The position numbers were made by a program, and so were the translations under genes. A DNA stretch of 38,654 nucleotides from Candidatus Zipacnadia bacterium (GTDB taxonomy: Bacteria > Armatimonadota > UBA5377 > JALGUK01): the NCBI GenBank assembly GCA_029820875.1, contig JALGUK010000003.1, positions 1 through 38,654 of the forward strand, read 5' to 3'. The notes beneath the pieces were generated by a model. That model was given only the letters and a program-made list of their open reading frames with translations, searched no databases and was not told the DNA's origin. Of the stretch, positions 1 to 7,327 are shown one piece after another; position 1 is the stretch's first letter; the number at the start of each line of letters is the position of its first letter.

Positions 1-75
1 CACAGTAAGAGAGGCGTCAACCGCTGGCGCAGGAGGGCTGGACTATCGAGGAGTTCGCAAGGGTGGGTCAGGCGC
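1..75. repeat. 75-bp terminal direct repeat, left copy (circular overlap)
   Basis: These 75 bases are identical to 38580-38654. The repeat lies inside a reading frame that continues unchanged from the window end into the window start, so the simplest reading is an assembly overlap of a circular or circularly permuted genome. A true short terminal repeat is less likely, because it would interrupt the fibre gene in linear virion DNA. Confidence 0.95.
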
Positions 76-1042
76 GGGCAATCTGTTTCGGGGCTATGTT
101 ACCAATGATGATGGTTCCGAATTAGCGTGTAACCTATTCGTCGGTGCGAAGGGCGCAGACGCCGACGCAACAGGAAGCACTCTGGCGACGACGCCTGTGG
201 CCATCTTTCGGAACAATGTCTATACCATCCTTACCGTCGCCGCTAACGGAGCGACTACATTTGAGCCTCGCATTACGACTGAGAAGGGCGTAGTCATTAG
301 GGGGAAAGAAGGTCATACGGCCAACTTATTCGAGGTGCAAGACTATACAGAGGCTGTTAAGGCCTACTTGACCCCTGCAGGAGAGCTGGGGCTGTCCGGT
401 GCGATTGTGGTTGGTGGCGACCTGAACCATGACGGGGAAAACGTCGGCTTCTACGGCGCAGAGCCGGTCGTGCGACCCACTATAACGGGCGTGCGCGGCG
501 GCGGGGGAACCGCTAATCTTCTGTCGGCCTTGGCAGGCATGGGGCTTATAGAAGACAACACGACCGCCGCAAAGAGCGAAATCAAGTTGCCCGTCGGTTC
601 GCCCTCCGAGATGACCGCCCAGATTGACCAGGACAAAGACCTGCGGCTGCTCTTCGACGACACCACAGTAGAGCACGCCGTCTGGCAGTTCAGGATGCCC
701 GACGACTATGGCGGCAACCTCGTCGCCAAGATTCAATACACGATGGCCTCCGCAACGAGCGACAAGGTGGACTTTGAGGTCTCGGTCATGGCGGTCAGCG
801 GCGGCGACGCGCAGGACTTGGACGCCAACTCCTACGACACGGCGAACGCGGCCAACGCTACTGTGCCTGGAACGGCGGGCTATCTTGGCGAGTTGACCAT
901 AACACTGACGAATGACGATGACGTAGCCGCCGGTGACTATGTGCGTATCAAGCTGGAGCGCGACGCCGACGACGCGACCGACGACACCGCAACCGGCGAC
1001 TGCGAAGTCCGCAACGTCGTCTTAGAGTACGAGGTGGCGTGA
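1..1042 (+). CDS. Tail fibre / receptor-binding protein, C-terminal part
   Basis: Frame 2 is open from the first base to TGA at 1040-1042 and is the continuation of the gene that begins at 37345, so no start codon should be sought here (an apparent GTG start near 197 is internal). The segment carries about 346 C-terminal residues. They include a repeated 'NLFRGYVTNDDGSELACNLFVG' type stretch, GTG-type glycine-rich turns near base 500, and a C-terminal beta-sandwich of about 115 residues ending in LEYEVA. Its pattern (aromatic-rich strand, DYGG turn, RDADDATDD acidic turn, final E-Y) resembles C-terminal domains of other phage fibre/baseplate proteins. The stop overlaps the next start (TGATG), so the LamG gene is translationally coupled. 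Confidence 0.8.
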   Translation, partial: TVREASTAGAGGLDYRGVRKGGSGAGNLFRGYVTNDDGSELACNLFVGAKGADADATGSTLATTPVAIFRNNVYTILTVAANGATTFEPRITTEKGVVIRGKEGHTANLFEVQDYTEAVKAYLTPAGELGLSGAIVVGGDLNHDGENVGFYGAEPVVRPTITGVRGGGGTANLLSALAGMGLIEDNTTAAKSEIKLPVGSPSEMTAQIDQDKDLRLLFDDTTVEHAVWQFRMPDDYGGNLVAKIQYTMASATSDKVDFEVSVMAVSGGDAQDLDANSYDTANAANATVPGTAGYLGELTITLTNDDDVAAGDYVRIKLERDADDATDDTATGDCEVRNVVLEYEVA

Positions 1043-1749
1043 TGGCGATTGAGTTTGACGGTAATAATCAATACATAAGCGTACCATCACTTGCAATAAT
1101 TGAACTGGCAAATGGTTTTACTTGGAGCGCCTGGTGTAGGACAACGGCTTACGATGAATTCTGGATGTGGGTTTTTTCTTCTTCCTTGAGATCCTCAGCT
1201 CATTACGCTTGGTTTCAGATTGGCAAAAAGGACTCAATAGGCGATGTCCGTTTTGAGACTGGGTCTTTTACGTCGAATACTTGTTTGGACACTACTGGCG
1301 AGAATATAGCAGATGGTAATTGGCATCATCTCGTTGGCGTATGGGACAGGAGCGGAGAAAAGAAATACATATACTTGGACGGGGAAGAAAAGGCATCGGC
1401 AATCGCCACAGTGGATGACCCAGTGGATGAATATGGCTACCTTTTGATAGGGGCACAATTAGAGATAGAACCTGGTCCAAGGCAGTTTTGGCAGGGCGAT
1501 ATAGACGAATGCTGTATCTGGGATGTCGCATTAGACGCCGACGAAATTGCTACCCTGGCTAAGAGCAAGCGCCGTCTGGCCCTATCCGTTCGCGGCGACC
1601 ACGTTGTAGGCTATTGGCGTCTTGATGGGCCAAATGGAGCAGTAGCGGCGGGCGCGAACAGTGTTCTCGACCTGAGCGGCAACGGGAACCACGGCACGCC
1701 GTACAACGACCCAGTTTACAGGGGCAGTATTCTGACGTATCCTGAGTGA
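1042..1749 (+). CDS. LamG/concanavalin-A-like jelly-roll virion protein
   Basis: 235 aa. The ATG at 1042 overlaps the fibre stop (TGATG). The sequence shows the LamG_3 pattern in order: 'FDGNNQYISVP' at the N-terminus, 'GFTWSAWCR', 'DGNWHHLVGVWDR', 'KKYIYLDGE', 'YLLIGA', 'GDIDECCIWDVALDADEI', and a C-terminal 'DLSGNGNHGT' that closes the beta sandwich. Such domains bind carbohydrate or other surface ligands. Following the fibre, it is likely a second receptor-binding or fibre-associated protein of the virion. Base composition is locally lower in GC (about 1045-1500) than in its neighbours, which could mark recent acquisition of an adhesion module. The fold call is strong; the ligand is unknown. 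Confidence 0.85.
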   Translation: MAIEFDGNNQYISVPSLAIIELANGFTWSAWCRTTAYDEFWMWVFSSSLRSSAHYAWFQIGKKDSIGDVRFETGSFTSNTCLDTTGENIADGNWHHLVGVWDRSGEKKYIYLDGEEKASAIATVDDPVDEYGYLLIGAQLEIEPGPRQFWQGDIDECCIWDVALDADEIATLAKSKRRLALSVRGDHVVGYWRLDGPNGAVAAGANSVLDLSGNGNHGTPYNDPVYRGSILTYPE

Positions 1750-1760
1750 TGGGAGAGTGC

Positions 1761-2087
1761 ATGATGGACATTGTAATCACGATACCTGACGACAACGCGC
1801 AGACGGTCATAGACTGCTTGTGCAAGGCGGGCGATTACGAGGCGACAATCGTTGACGAGGAAACCGGCGAGGAGCACCCGAACCCCGTCACGCCCTTGCA
1901 GTTCGCCAAAGAGCGCATTCATAAGCATATCCGCGATGTGGTCAGGGCGCAACTGCAGAAGGAATATACCAGGCCGATTATCGCGAAGGCGGCGGAGGAC
2001 GCGGACATCGCCGTCGGCAGAATGAGGAAAAGGAGGGAAAAAGATGGCGACCTCAAGGAATCCGAGGGGGCTATCCCGTCCGCGTGA
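1761..2087 (+). CDS. Small hypothetical protein in tail region
   Basis: 108 aa. The frame also offers ATG at 1749, but GGGAG at 1751-1755 fits the tandem ATG pair at 1761/1764 better. The N-terminus 'MMDIVITIPDDNAQTVIDCLCKAGDYEATIVDEETGEE' is a compact alpha/beta segment. It is followed by a helical, basic part (QFAKERIHKHIRDVVRAQLQKEY) ending in a charged tail. Small proteins of this type are frequent next to phage tail genes, and I do not recognise a function. Its 3' end overlaps the Gly/Arg-rich miniprotein by 44 nt. Confidence 0.6.
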   Translation: MMDIVITIPDDNAQTVIDCLCKAGDYEATIVDEETGEEHPNPVTPLQFAKERIHKHIRDVVRAQLQKEYTRPIIAKAAEDADIAVGRMRKRREKDGDLKESEGAIPSA

Positions 2088-2217
2088 CGGTCGGGGCCGA
2101 GGCAAAGGAATGCCAGGCGGTCGGCGCGGCGGGCGCAACACCGGTGGCTGCACAAAGGGCGGCCCTGGGCACGGCAGAGGTGGTGGACGTGGCAAAGGCA
2201 AGGGACGCAAAAAGTAA
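2044..2217 (+). CDS. Gly/Arg/Lys-rich (RGG-like) miniprotein
   Basis: 57 aa starting at ATG 2044 behind a strong AAGGAGGG site six bases upstream and ending in TAA. It overlaps the preceding gene in another frame. The composition is almost entirely G, R and K with a few P, N and one C: RGRGKGMPGGRRGGRN, then CTKGGPGHGRGGGRG, ending KGKGRKK. It has no hydrophobic core, so it should be disordered and bind nucleic acid or acidic surfaces. Role is inferred only: DNA condensation in the head or an ejected nucleic-acid-binding peptide. The good ribosome site and the stop just before the next SD (2233) argue that it is translated. Confidence 0.6.
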   Translation: MATSRNPRGLSRPRDGRGRGKGMPGGRRGGRNTGGCTKGGPGHGRGGGRGKGKGRKK

Positions 2218-2244
2218 GAGCCATGCCGTATTAGGAGGACCGAA

Positions 2245-2466
2245 ATGCTTAACAAAGATGACCTCGAACTGCTCCGGCAGATTGTGGCGAGAGGCGTGCT
2301 CACAATAAACGGAGAGCAGGCGCGGCTCATAGGCAGGCTGCTCGACAAGATTGAGCGGCTTCTCAAAGAAGAGGAGAAGCACGAAAAAGATGGCGGGCAA
2401 GAAGCGGAGGTTCGTCCTGAACCAGTGGAAGGGCCTCGACACCATGACAAGCCAGGAAGCCCGTGA
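2245..2466 (+). CDS. Small helical hypothetical protein
   Basis: 73 aa behind a near-perfect AGGAGG six bases before ATG. The first 45 residues form an amphipathic coiled-coil-like helix pair (LNKDDLELLRQIVARG, then ARLIGRLLDKIERLLKEEEK), and the tail is charged and proline-rich. Its last 77 nt overlap the start of the nozzle-like gene in another frame. No family recognised. The position between fibre and nozzle genes suggests a virion or assembly role. Confidence 0.6.
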   Translation: MLNKDDLELLRQIVARGVLTINGEQARLIGRLLDKIERLLKEEEKHEKDGGQEAEVRPEPVEGPRHHDKPGSP

Positions 2467-4210
2467 CCCTGGCCTGCTTGTAACCTGTAAGAACTGGGAC
2501 TTCACTCGGCCTGGCCTAATGGTCAAGCGGCGTGGAATAGCTAACTGGGGAACCGCCGCCTCTCAGAACGTACAGCGGCTCCTGTTCCTCGACAGCGTGA
2601 CCGGTGAGGGCAAATACGCTATAGTCCTCACGTCAAGCGGTGCGTACTACTCAGACGTGACCGGCGGCTCGCCCTCGACGTGGACGCTGTGCGACGGCAC
2701 TTCGGGTAAGGAGTTTGTGGCGACCCACGCCTATGAGCGCGCGGCCTTCGTCAATTGGAAGCAAAATCTATTCGCCCTGTGCACCGAAAGCGGCGGGGAT
2801 GCTACTCTGAAAATGTTCACCGACCAGGCGAAGTACCGAGACCCGTACCTCGCCGCGCCGACATCGGCTCCAACCGTAGCCACCGGTGCTGCAGGTGACC
2901 TTACCGGCGACTACTACTACAAAGTGTGCTTCCGATCAACTCGGCGTTCGGAAGCGGCGGACTACACCATCATAAGCAATCCAAGCCCAGCGAGTTCGCT
3001 TGTGCAGCCAAGTTCGCAGAAGGTGAACTTGACCAACATTCCCGTATCATCGGATCCCGACGCCACGAACAAGTACATTTACCGCACCAAAGCAGGCGGC
3101 AGCGTGTACTACTACGTTACATCAATAACAAACGCGACCACCAGCTACACCGACAACACGACCGACGACAACCTCGGCGCAGCGCTCCATGACGAGGACC
3201 ATACGACGCTCACAGATTTGATTAGCGCTCCTTACTACGCCATCGAAGGGCACCGAGACAGGCTGTTTGTCGCGACCGGCAAGACCATCGCCTTCACTGA
3301 ACCCGACGAACCTTACTATTGGGGCTACAGTTCCGATAGCGGGCGCACGACCAACACCATGACGCTGCCGATGGTCGAGGGCGAGGAAATCCGCAGCATG
3401 GCAAGCATCAACGGCGTACTCATTATAGCCACGAGCCGGTCGCTGTGGGAACTGGTAGGCTACTACAGGGATACCTGGGAACTTCACCAGGTTGCGAATG
3501 TGGGCTGCATTGCCCCGATGTCCTTCGCCAAGACGCCATACGGCCTCATATTCGCGAGTGACACCGGAGTGCACTTATACGACGGCGAGAGGCTCACGGA
3601 AATCAGCTTGCCGATTCGCAACAGGCTCGAAGGCCAGATGCACAGCTACGCGAGGGGCGTCTGGCACTATGACCGGTATCTGTTCGCCACGGGTTCGGCG
3701 GGAACTTTCGCGTACTTCCCTGGCACCAAAGCATGGACTGAGTACACCACAACCGGCTGGCCGACGCACCAGTGGGTTCATTCGGTTTTGTACAGCAGCT
3801 ACTTCCCGCAGGCGCTGATTGCGGTGGACAATACGTCGGGGCAGCTTGTTGAATTGCTGAAAGACGGCACCTACGCTGACCTTGGTAACGCTTACACTGC
3901 ACAGGCGACGACCGGAGTGCTACCGATAGCGCCGATGCAACAGAAGTCGTTCAAGCGCATATACCTGACTGCAGAGGCAGGCGGTTCGAGCACAATCGAA
4001 GTGAAGATTAGCCTCGATGATGGCACCGTCACCGATACAAGCAGCTTCACCACGTCCTCTTCTGTTGACAGGTATGCCGAGGCGCTTCCGGCGGGTATAG
4101 TGGGCGAGGAGGCAAGCATAGACATACAGCACAAGCTGAGCACCGGCTCCGAAATCGCGATAAGCGAAGTGGGCTTGGACTACAGAATCAGAGGGGCAGG
4201 CAGGCGCTAA
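2390..4210 (+). CDS. Tail nozzle/tubular-B-like beta-propeller protein
   Basis: 606 aa from ATG 2390 (GAGGAG 13 nt upstream). An earlier GTG at 2351 lacks a ribosome site. The N-terminus 'NQWKGLDTMTSQEARDPGLLVTCKNWDFTRPGLMVKRRGI' is the entry strand seen in podovirus nozzle proteins (T7 gp12-like and related 'G..t..dp..l..a.N......G.l..R.G' proteins). Residues about 150-270 hold a fibronectin-like insert (DYYYKVCFRSTRR ... SYTDNTTDD). Later blades include 'MASINGVLIIATSRSLWELVG' and 'YGLIFASDTGVHLYDGERLTEI'. It likely forms the distal tube of the short tail through which DNA leaves. The assignment rests on pattern and position between adaptor/fibre and internal proteins. Confidence 0.65.
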   Translation: MAGKKRRFVLNQWKGLDTMTSQEARDPGLLVTCKNWDFTRPGLMVKRRGIANWGTAASQNVQRLLFLDSVTGEGKYAIVLTSSGAYYSDVTGGSPSTWTLCDGTSGKEFVATHAYERAAFVNWKQNLFALCTESGGDATLKMFTDQAKYRDPYLAAPTSAPTVATGAAGDLTGDYYYKVCFRSTRRSEAADYTIISNPSPASSLVQPSSQKVNLTNIPVSSDPDATNKYIYRTKAGGSVYYYVTSITNATTSYTDNTTDDNLGAALHDEDHTTLTDLISAPYYAIEGHRDRLFVATGKTIAFTEPDEPYYWGYSSDSGRTTNTMTLPMVEGEEIRSMASINGVLIIATSRSLWELVGYYRDTWELHQVANVGCIAPMSFAKTPYGLIFASDTGVHLYDGERLTEISLPIRNRLEGQMHSYARGVWHYDRYLFATGSAGTFAYFPGTKAWTEYTTTGWPTHQWVHSVLYSSYFPQALIAVDNTSGQLVELLKDGTYADLGNAYTAQATTGVLPIAPMQQKSFKRIYLTAEAGGSSTIEVKISLDDGTVTDTSSFTTSSSVDRYAEALPAGIVGEEASIDIQHKLSTGSEIAISEVGLDYRIRGAGRR

Positions 4211-5001
4211 TGGCGACATGGCACGTACAGGGCGCCGGAGACAGCACGTACGACGGTTTGTACTACGAGGCCGGTACGTATGGCGGCGAGCCGTACTATG
4301 AAAAGCCTGGGGCCACCCGTTACCTGTACTACTACGTGACGGAACCACCCGAGTGGTACTGGGTGCTCGGTACAAACCCAGGCGACCTGCCTGCTTACAA
4401 CGGCGAAGCCAACACGCCTCTGCCAGGGGGAACATGGAGTGTCTGGGGCGGGACTCCGCCAGCACCGACAGTTAGCGCGAAGGCTGCAGAAACGCCGCCG
4501 ACTGAGAAGGCTGCAAAGCAAACTCGGCGTTTGGAGCGCCAGCCGTCGGCACCGTTTCCGGAGGACAAGCGGACTGCGAAGCTGCTTCGTGACCTCTACA
4601 GAGCAGGCGGCGCGATAGCAGTAACGCGAGGGGCAACCGCAGATTCCGGCATAAGAGTTTCAGACGGCTACGTTGACATTCCTGACATGCAGCTTGACGT
4701 GGACTTCGGGCCTGGTATCGTCGAATGCCGGTTTGTTGGCACATTTGAAAGCCCAGACCAGAGCGGCCTGGAGTTCGTGATAAGGCTGACAATGGACGGC
4801 TCGGACATGCTCGGAGACAGTAGGGCGATGAGGCAGGAGAACACAATCGGCACTACGCACCAGGGCTACACTGTGAGCTACCTTGACGTTTTCCAGTTGC
4901 CGCAGGGGACACACACGCTGAGGATGCAGTACCGCAACTGGTCAGGCGGGACTCTGAGATGCGACGGCTACAAGCGAATCATGGTCGTTAGGCTGTACTG
5001 A
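4210..5001 (+). CDS. Virion surface protein with tyrosine/glycine-rich N-terminal domain
   Basis: 263 aa; ATG 4210 overlaps the previous TAA (TAATG). Residues 1-90 follow a pattern common in phage and bacterial surface proteins: 'GAGDSTYDGLYYEAGTYGGEPYYEK', a YLYYYV strand, 'WYWVLG', and a closing 'PGGTWSVWGGTPPAPTVS'. A basic, disordered linker (about 91-130) precedes a C-terminal beta sandwich (about 135-263) with 'GIVECRFVGTFESPD', 'LEFVIRLTMDGSDML' and 'GTHTLRMQYRNW', resembling trimeric head-domain jelly rolls. A virion adhesin or tail-tip protein is likely, but no catalytic residues or named family could be assigned. Confidence 0.6.
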   Translation: MATWHVQGAGDSTYDGLYYEAGTYGGEPYYEKPGATRYLYYYVTEPPEWYWVLGTNPGDLPAYNGEANTPLPGGTWSVWGGTPPAPTVSAKAAETPPTEKAAKQTRRLERQPSAPFPEDKRTAKLLRDLYRAGGAIAVTRGATADSGIRVSDGYVDIPDMQLDVDFGPGIVECRFVGTFESPDQSGLEFVIRLTMDGSDMLGDSRAMRQENTIGTTHQGYTVSYLDVFQLPQGTHTLRMQYRNWSGGTLRCDGYKRIMVVRLY

Positions 5002-5015
5002 GGGGGCTGACAAGG

Positions 5016-6143
5016 ATGCCAGGCTGGACAAAGACACATCGAGGGAAACGACACCCTGTTTTCGGAGGCTCGAAGAAACGTCCATCGTCCACGGTGTGGG
5101 GCGACCCGCTCCAAGCCGCGATTTACAACGCGGCGAAGCAGGGCGCTGGCGACCCGTACTCGGTTAGCCAGCAGGTTCTGAGCACCTATAACCCAGCGAC
5201 GACACAACTGGCTGGAGGCGCGGTCAAAAGCGCCTATCAGGAGGCCAAGAACCCTCCGCCGCCCCCACCCGCCGGTCCGACAACGTTCAACGAAGCGGCG
5301 CAGACCCTGCTTACGAACGTTCTAACGGGGGCACAGCCTGCGGCTACGCCGCCGCCTGAAATGCTGCGGCCGATAACGCCAACCGGAACCGCAACTCCGC
5401 CTCAGCCCACAGTCACCGGCTACAAGCCGCCTCCTGGCCTCGGTCAGCTCGAACCGGTGCAGCAGGCGATGCTCCAGAAGCTGCTTGAAGATATAACCCG
5501 ACCGCAGGGTATCGCTCCACAACTGCAGGAGACGATGATGAGGCCGGTTGAGGCCGCCGCCCACGAGGAGGCGAGACGCGCAAGACAGCAGCTCGAGGAG
5601 CAACTTGCCGCGCGTGGCATGGCAAGGTCCGGCGAACGGGTGGGCGGCTTCACGGACATTGAGCGTCAGAGGATGAACCAGATTATCAGCGCTCGGCAAC
5701 AGCTTGCGCAGATGAGCGCGCAGTTGCAGGAGGCCCGACGCCAGCAAGCGTTGCAAATGGTGCCTGGCCTGGTGGAGTCAGAACGCGGGTACGGCCTCGA
5801 GCAGCAGGCGATGATGCTAAACTACCTGACCGAAGCCTACAAGCAGCAAATGGGGCGGGCCGAACTTTCACTGGCGCAGCAGGCGCGCGACCAAGGCTGG
5901 AGCGAGCTTGAGCTGCGCAGGCAGGCGGCGCTGGCAGGCCTCAGCGATGCGGAGGCAGACCGCGTCCTGAACTATGCCCGACTGCAGCAGCAGTACGACG
6001 AATTGACTACTCAGACTAACCTGACGAGGTGGCTGGCCGAGCAGGGCTACCTGCAGGCAGCGAAGGAACGAAAGACGGGTCTGATTGGCGACATACTGAG
6101 CGCCGTCACCTTCGGCCTGTCCGATAAAATCTTCGGCAAGTAG
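5016..6143 (+). CDS. Internal virion (ejection) protein, Q/A-rich coiled coil
   Basis: 375 aa. Residues 1-75 are basic and polar, 76-150 are proline-rich (a PPPPPP run), and 150-350 form a long alanine/glutamine/arginine-rich helical region (EEARRARQQLEEQLAARG, ARQQLAQMSAQLQEARRQQ). The C-terminus 'GLIGDILSAVTFGLSDKIFGK' is an amphipathic, membrane-active-looking helix. Composition and place between nozzle and the giant internal protein fit the T7 gp14/gp15 type of core proteins that are ejected ahead of the DNA. Inference from composition and synteny; no sequence family recognised. Confidence 0.6.
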   Translation: MPGWTKTHRGKRHPVFGGSKKRPSSTVWGDPLQAAIYNAAKQGAGDPYSVSQQVLSTYNPATTQLAGGAVKSAYQEAKNPPPPPPAGPTTFNEAAQTLLTNVLTGAQPAATPPPEMLRPITPTGTATPPQPTVTGYKPPPGLGQLEPVQQAMLQKLLEDITRPQGIAPQLQETMMRPVEAAAHEEARRARQQLEEQLAARGMARSGERVGGFTDIERQRMNQIISARQQLAQMSAQLQEARRQQALQMVPGLVESERGYGLEQQAMMLNYLTEAYKQQMGRAELSLAQQARDQGWSELELRRQAALAGLSDAEADRVLNYARLQQQYDELTTQTNLTRWLAEQGYLQAAKERKTGLIGDILSAVTFGLSDKIFGK

Positions 6144-6163
6144 AAAACAGTGAGGTGAGCGAG

Positions 6164-7321
6164 ATGGCCGAATCGTGGCTTGCAGCGCTTGCAGGCGCAG
6201 CACGAGGATACGAAAAGGCCGTGCGGTTCAAAGAGGAGCAGCGACGCGCTAAGACATCCGAGGAGCTTGCGAAGCGGCGGGTGGCGCTCAGCGAGAAGTC
6301 CCAGGCAGAGCAGGCCAAACTCATAGCCGCACAGATAGCACACATGTCGGCACAGGAGGCGCTGGATTGGGCCACGCTGAACCAGAGGTCCATAGAATCG
6401 GCCCGTGACTACGCGCTGAACCGCTTCAATGCGGAGCTTAACTGGTACGGCATAGAAATAGACAAGAAACTAAGGGAGGACATGCTGAGGAACCAGTTCA
6501 ACATAGCCGTATTGAGCCAGCAGGGCGCATACCAGCGTGCGTTGCTCGGCGAGTGGGGCGCAAACTGGAGGACGATGTACGGGCCTTACTACCAGGCGGG
6601 AGCGCGAATCTATGAGCAGCAGCAGGCAATCCCCATCGAAGCCTGGGCTACAAAAATGTTCGGCGCCGCGCAGACCAAGGCCGACATTGAAAGGATTGAC
6701 ATGCTACTCGACTACCTCAGACAAGAGAGCCCAGAGACCTTTGAGGCAATTAAGCGGGGGTACCTCGCTCTGCCTGGCATCACCCTCTCGCCGCTACAGA
6801 CGCCTGCGACAGCCGGAGCGACGGCACAGGCGCAGGCGGCTGGTCAGCTCACCGGCACACTGGAGACGTCGAAGAAGTTCGGCATCCCCGTCGGGGCCGC
6901 ACCGGCGCGGGGCGTCCGAGCCGGAGGCGGACGTAGCAGAAGCCGTAGCGCAGGCCGAACGACCCCCGCGCCGAGTACAGGAGGCAAAGCGCTCAGTTCC
7001 TGGGCGGCTAACGTGCTGGTCAACAAGTTCGGATACGACACGGTTAGACAAGCGATGGCCGCGACGATGAGCAAGGGCAGACCTGTCACCGAGGAGAACG
7101 TTATGAAGGAAATAACCTACATGCAGTTGCAGCAGAAGCGGGGCGCACAGGCCGCACAGAGTGGACAACCACAGGCGACAATCAGGCGCCCGCCTAAGCG
7201 CCTGCCATCCGGCATCCTTGCAGACGCTCTTTGGGGCATACGCGCACTGCTCAGCCGGCCAGCCGCCAGCCCATCGGACATCGGAACCGTAATCAGCGCA
7301 TACGGTACAAGGCAGCGGTGA
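6164..7321 (+). CDS. Internal virion protein, helical
   Basis: 385 aa from ATG 6164, chosen because GAGGTGA ends five bases upstream (an upstream GTG at 6155 lies inside that site). The N-terminal 120 residues are strongly helical and charged (KEEQRRAKTSEELAKRRVALSEKSQAEQAKLIAAQIAHM in two pieces), like a coiled-coil core protein. Residues about 235-275 are a Gly/Arg/Ser-rich linker (RGVRAGGGRSRSRSAGR). A helical C-terminal part includes 'WAANVLVNKFGYDTVRQAM'. Together with its neighbours it probably forms the internal core or ejectosome. No enzymatic motif seen. Confidence 0.55.
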   Translation: MAESWLAALAGAARGYEKAVRFKEEQRRAKTSEELAKRRVALSEKSQAEQAKLIAAQIAHMSAQEALDWATLNQRSIESARDYALNRFNAELNWYGIEIDKKLREDMLRNQFNIAVLSQQGAYQRALLGEWGANWRTMYGPYYQAGARIYEQQQAIPIEAWATKMFGAAQTKADIERIDMLLDYLRQESPETFEAIKRGYLALPGITLSPLQTPATAGATAQAQAAGQLTGTLETSKKFGIPVGAAPARGVRAGGGRSRSRSAGRTTPAPSTGGKALSSWAANVLVNKFGYDTVRQAMAATMSKGRPVTEENVMKEITYMQLQQKRGAQAAQSGQPQATIRRPPKRLPSGILADALWGIRALLSRPAASPSDIGTVISAYGTRQR

Positions 7322-7327
7322 GAACGA

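Noticed and set aside
197..1042. A separate gene starting at GTG 197
   Set aside because: The same frame is open to base 2 and joins in frame with the gene at the window end, so this is an internal codon of the fibre.
2084..2308. Plus-strand frame of 74 codons over the miniprotein
   Set aside because: Overlaps two genes with better ribosome sites and has none itself.
1716..2450. Minus-strand frame of 244 codons
   Set aside because: Antisense shadow of four plus-strand genes with good ribosome sites; Arg/Pro/Ser-rich translation typical of a shadow.
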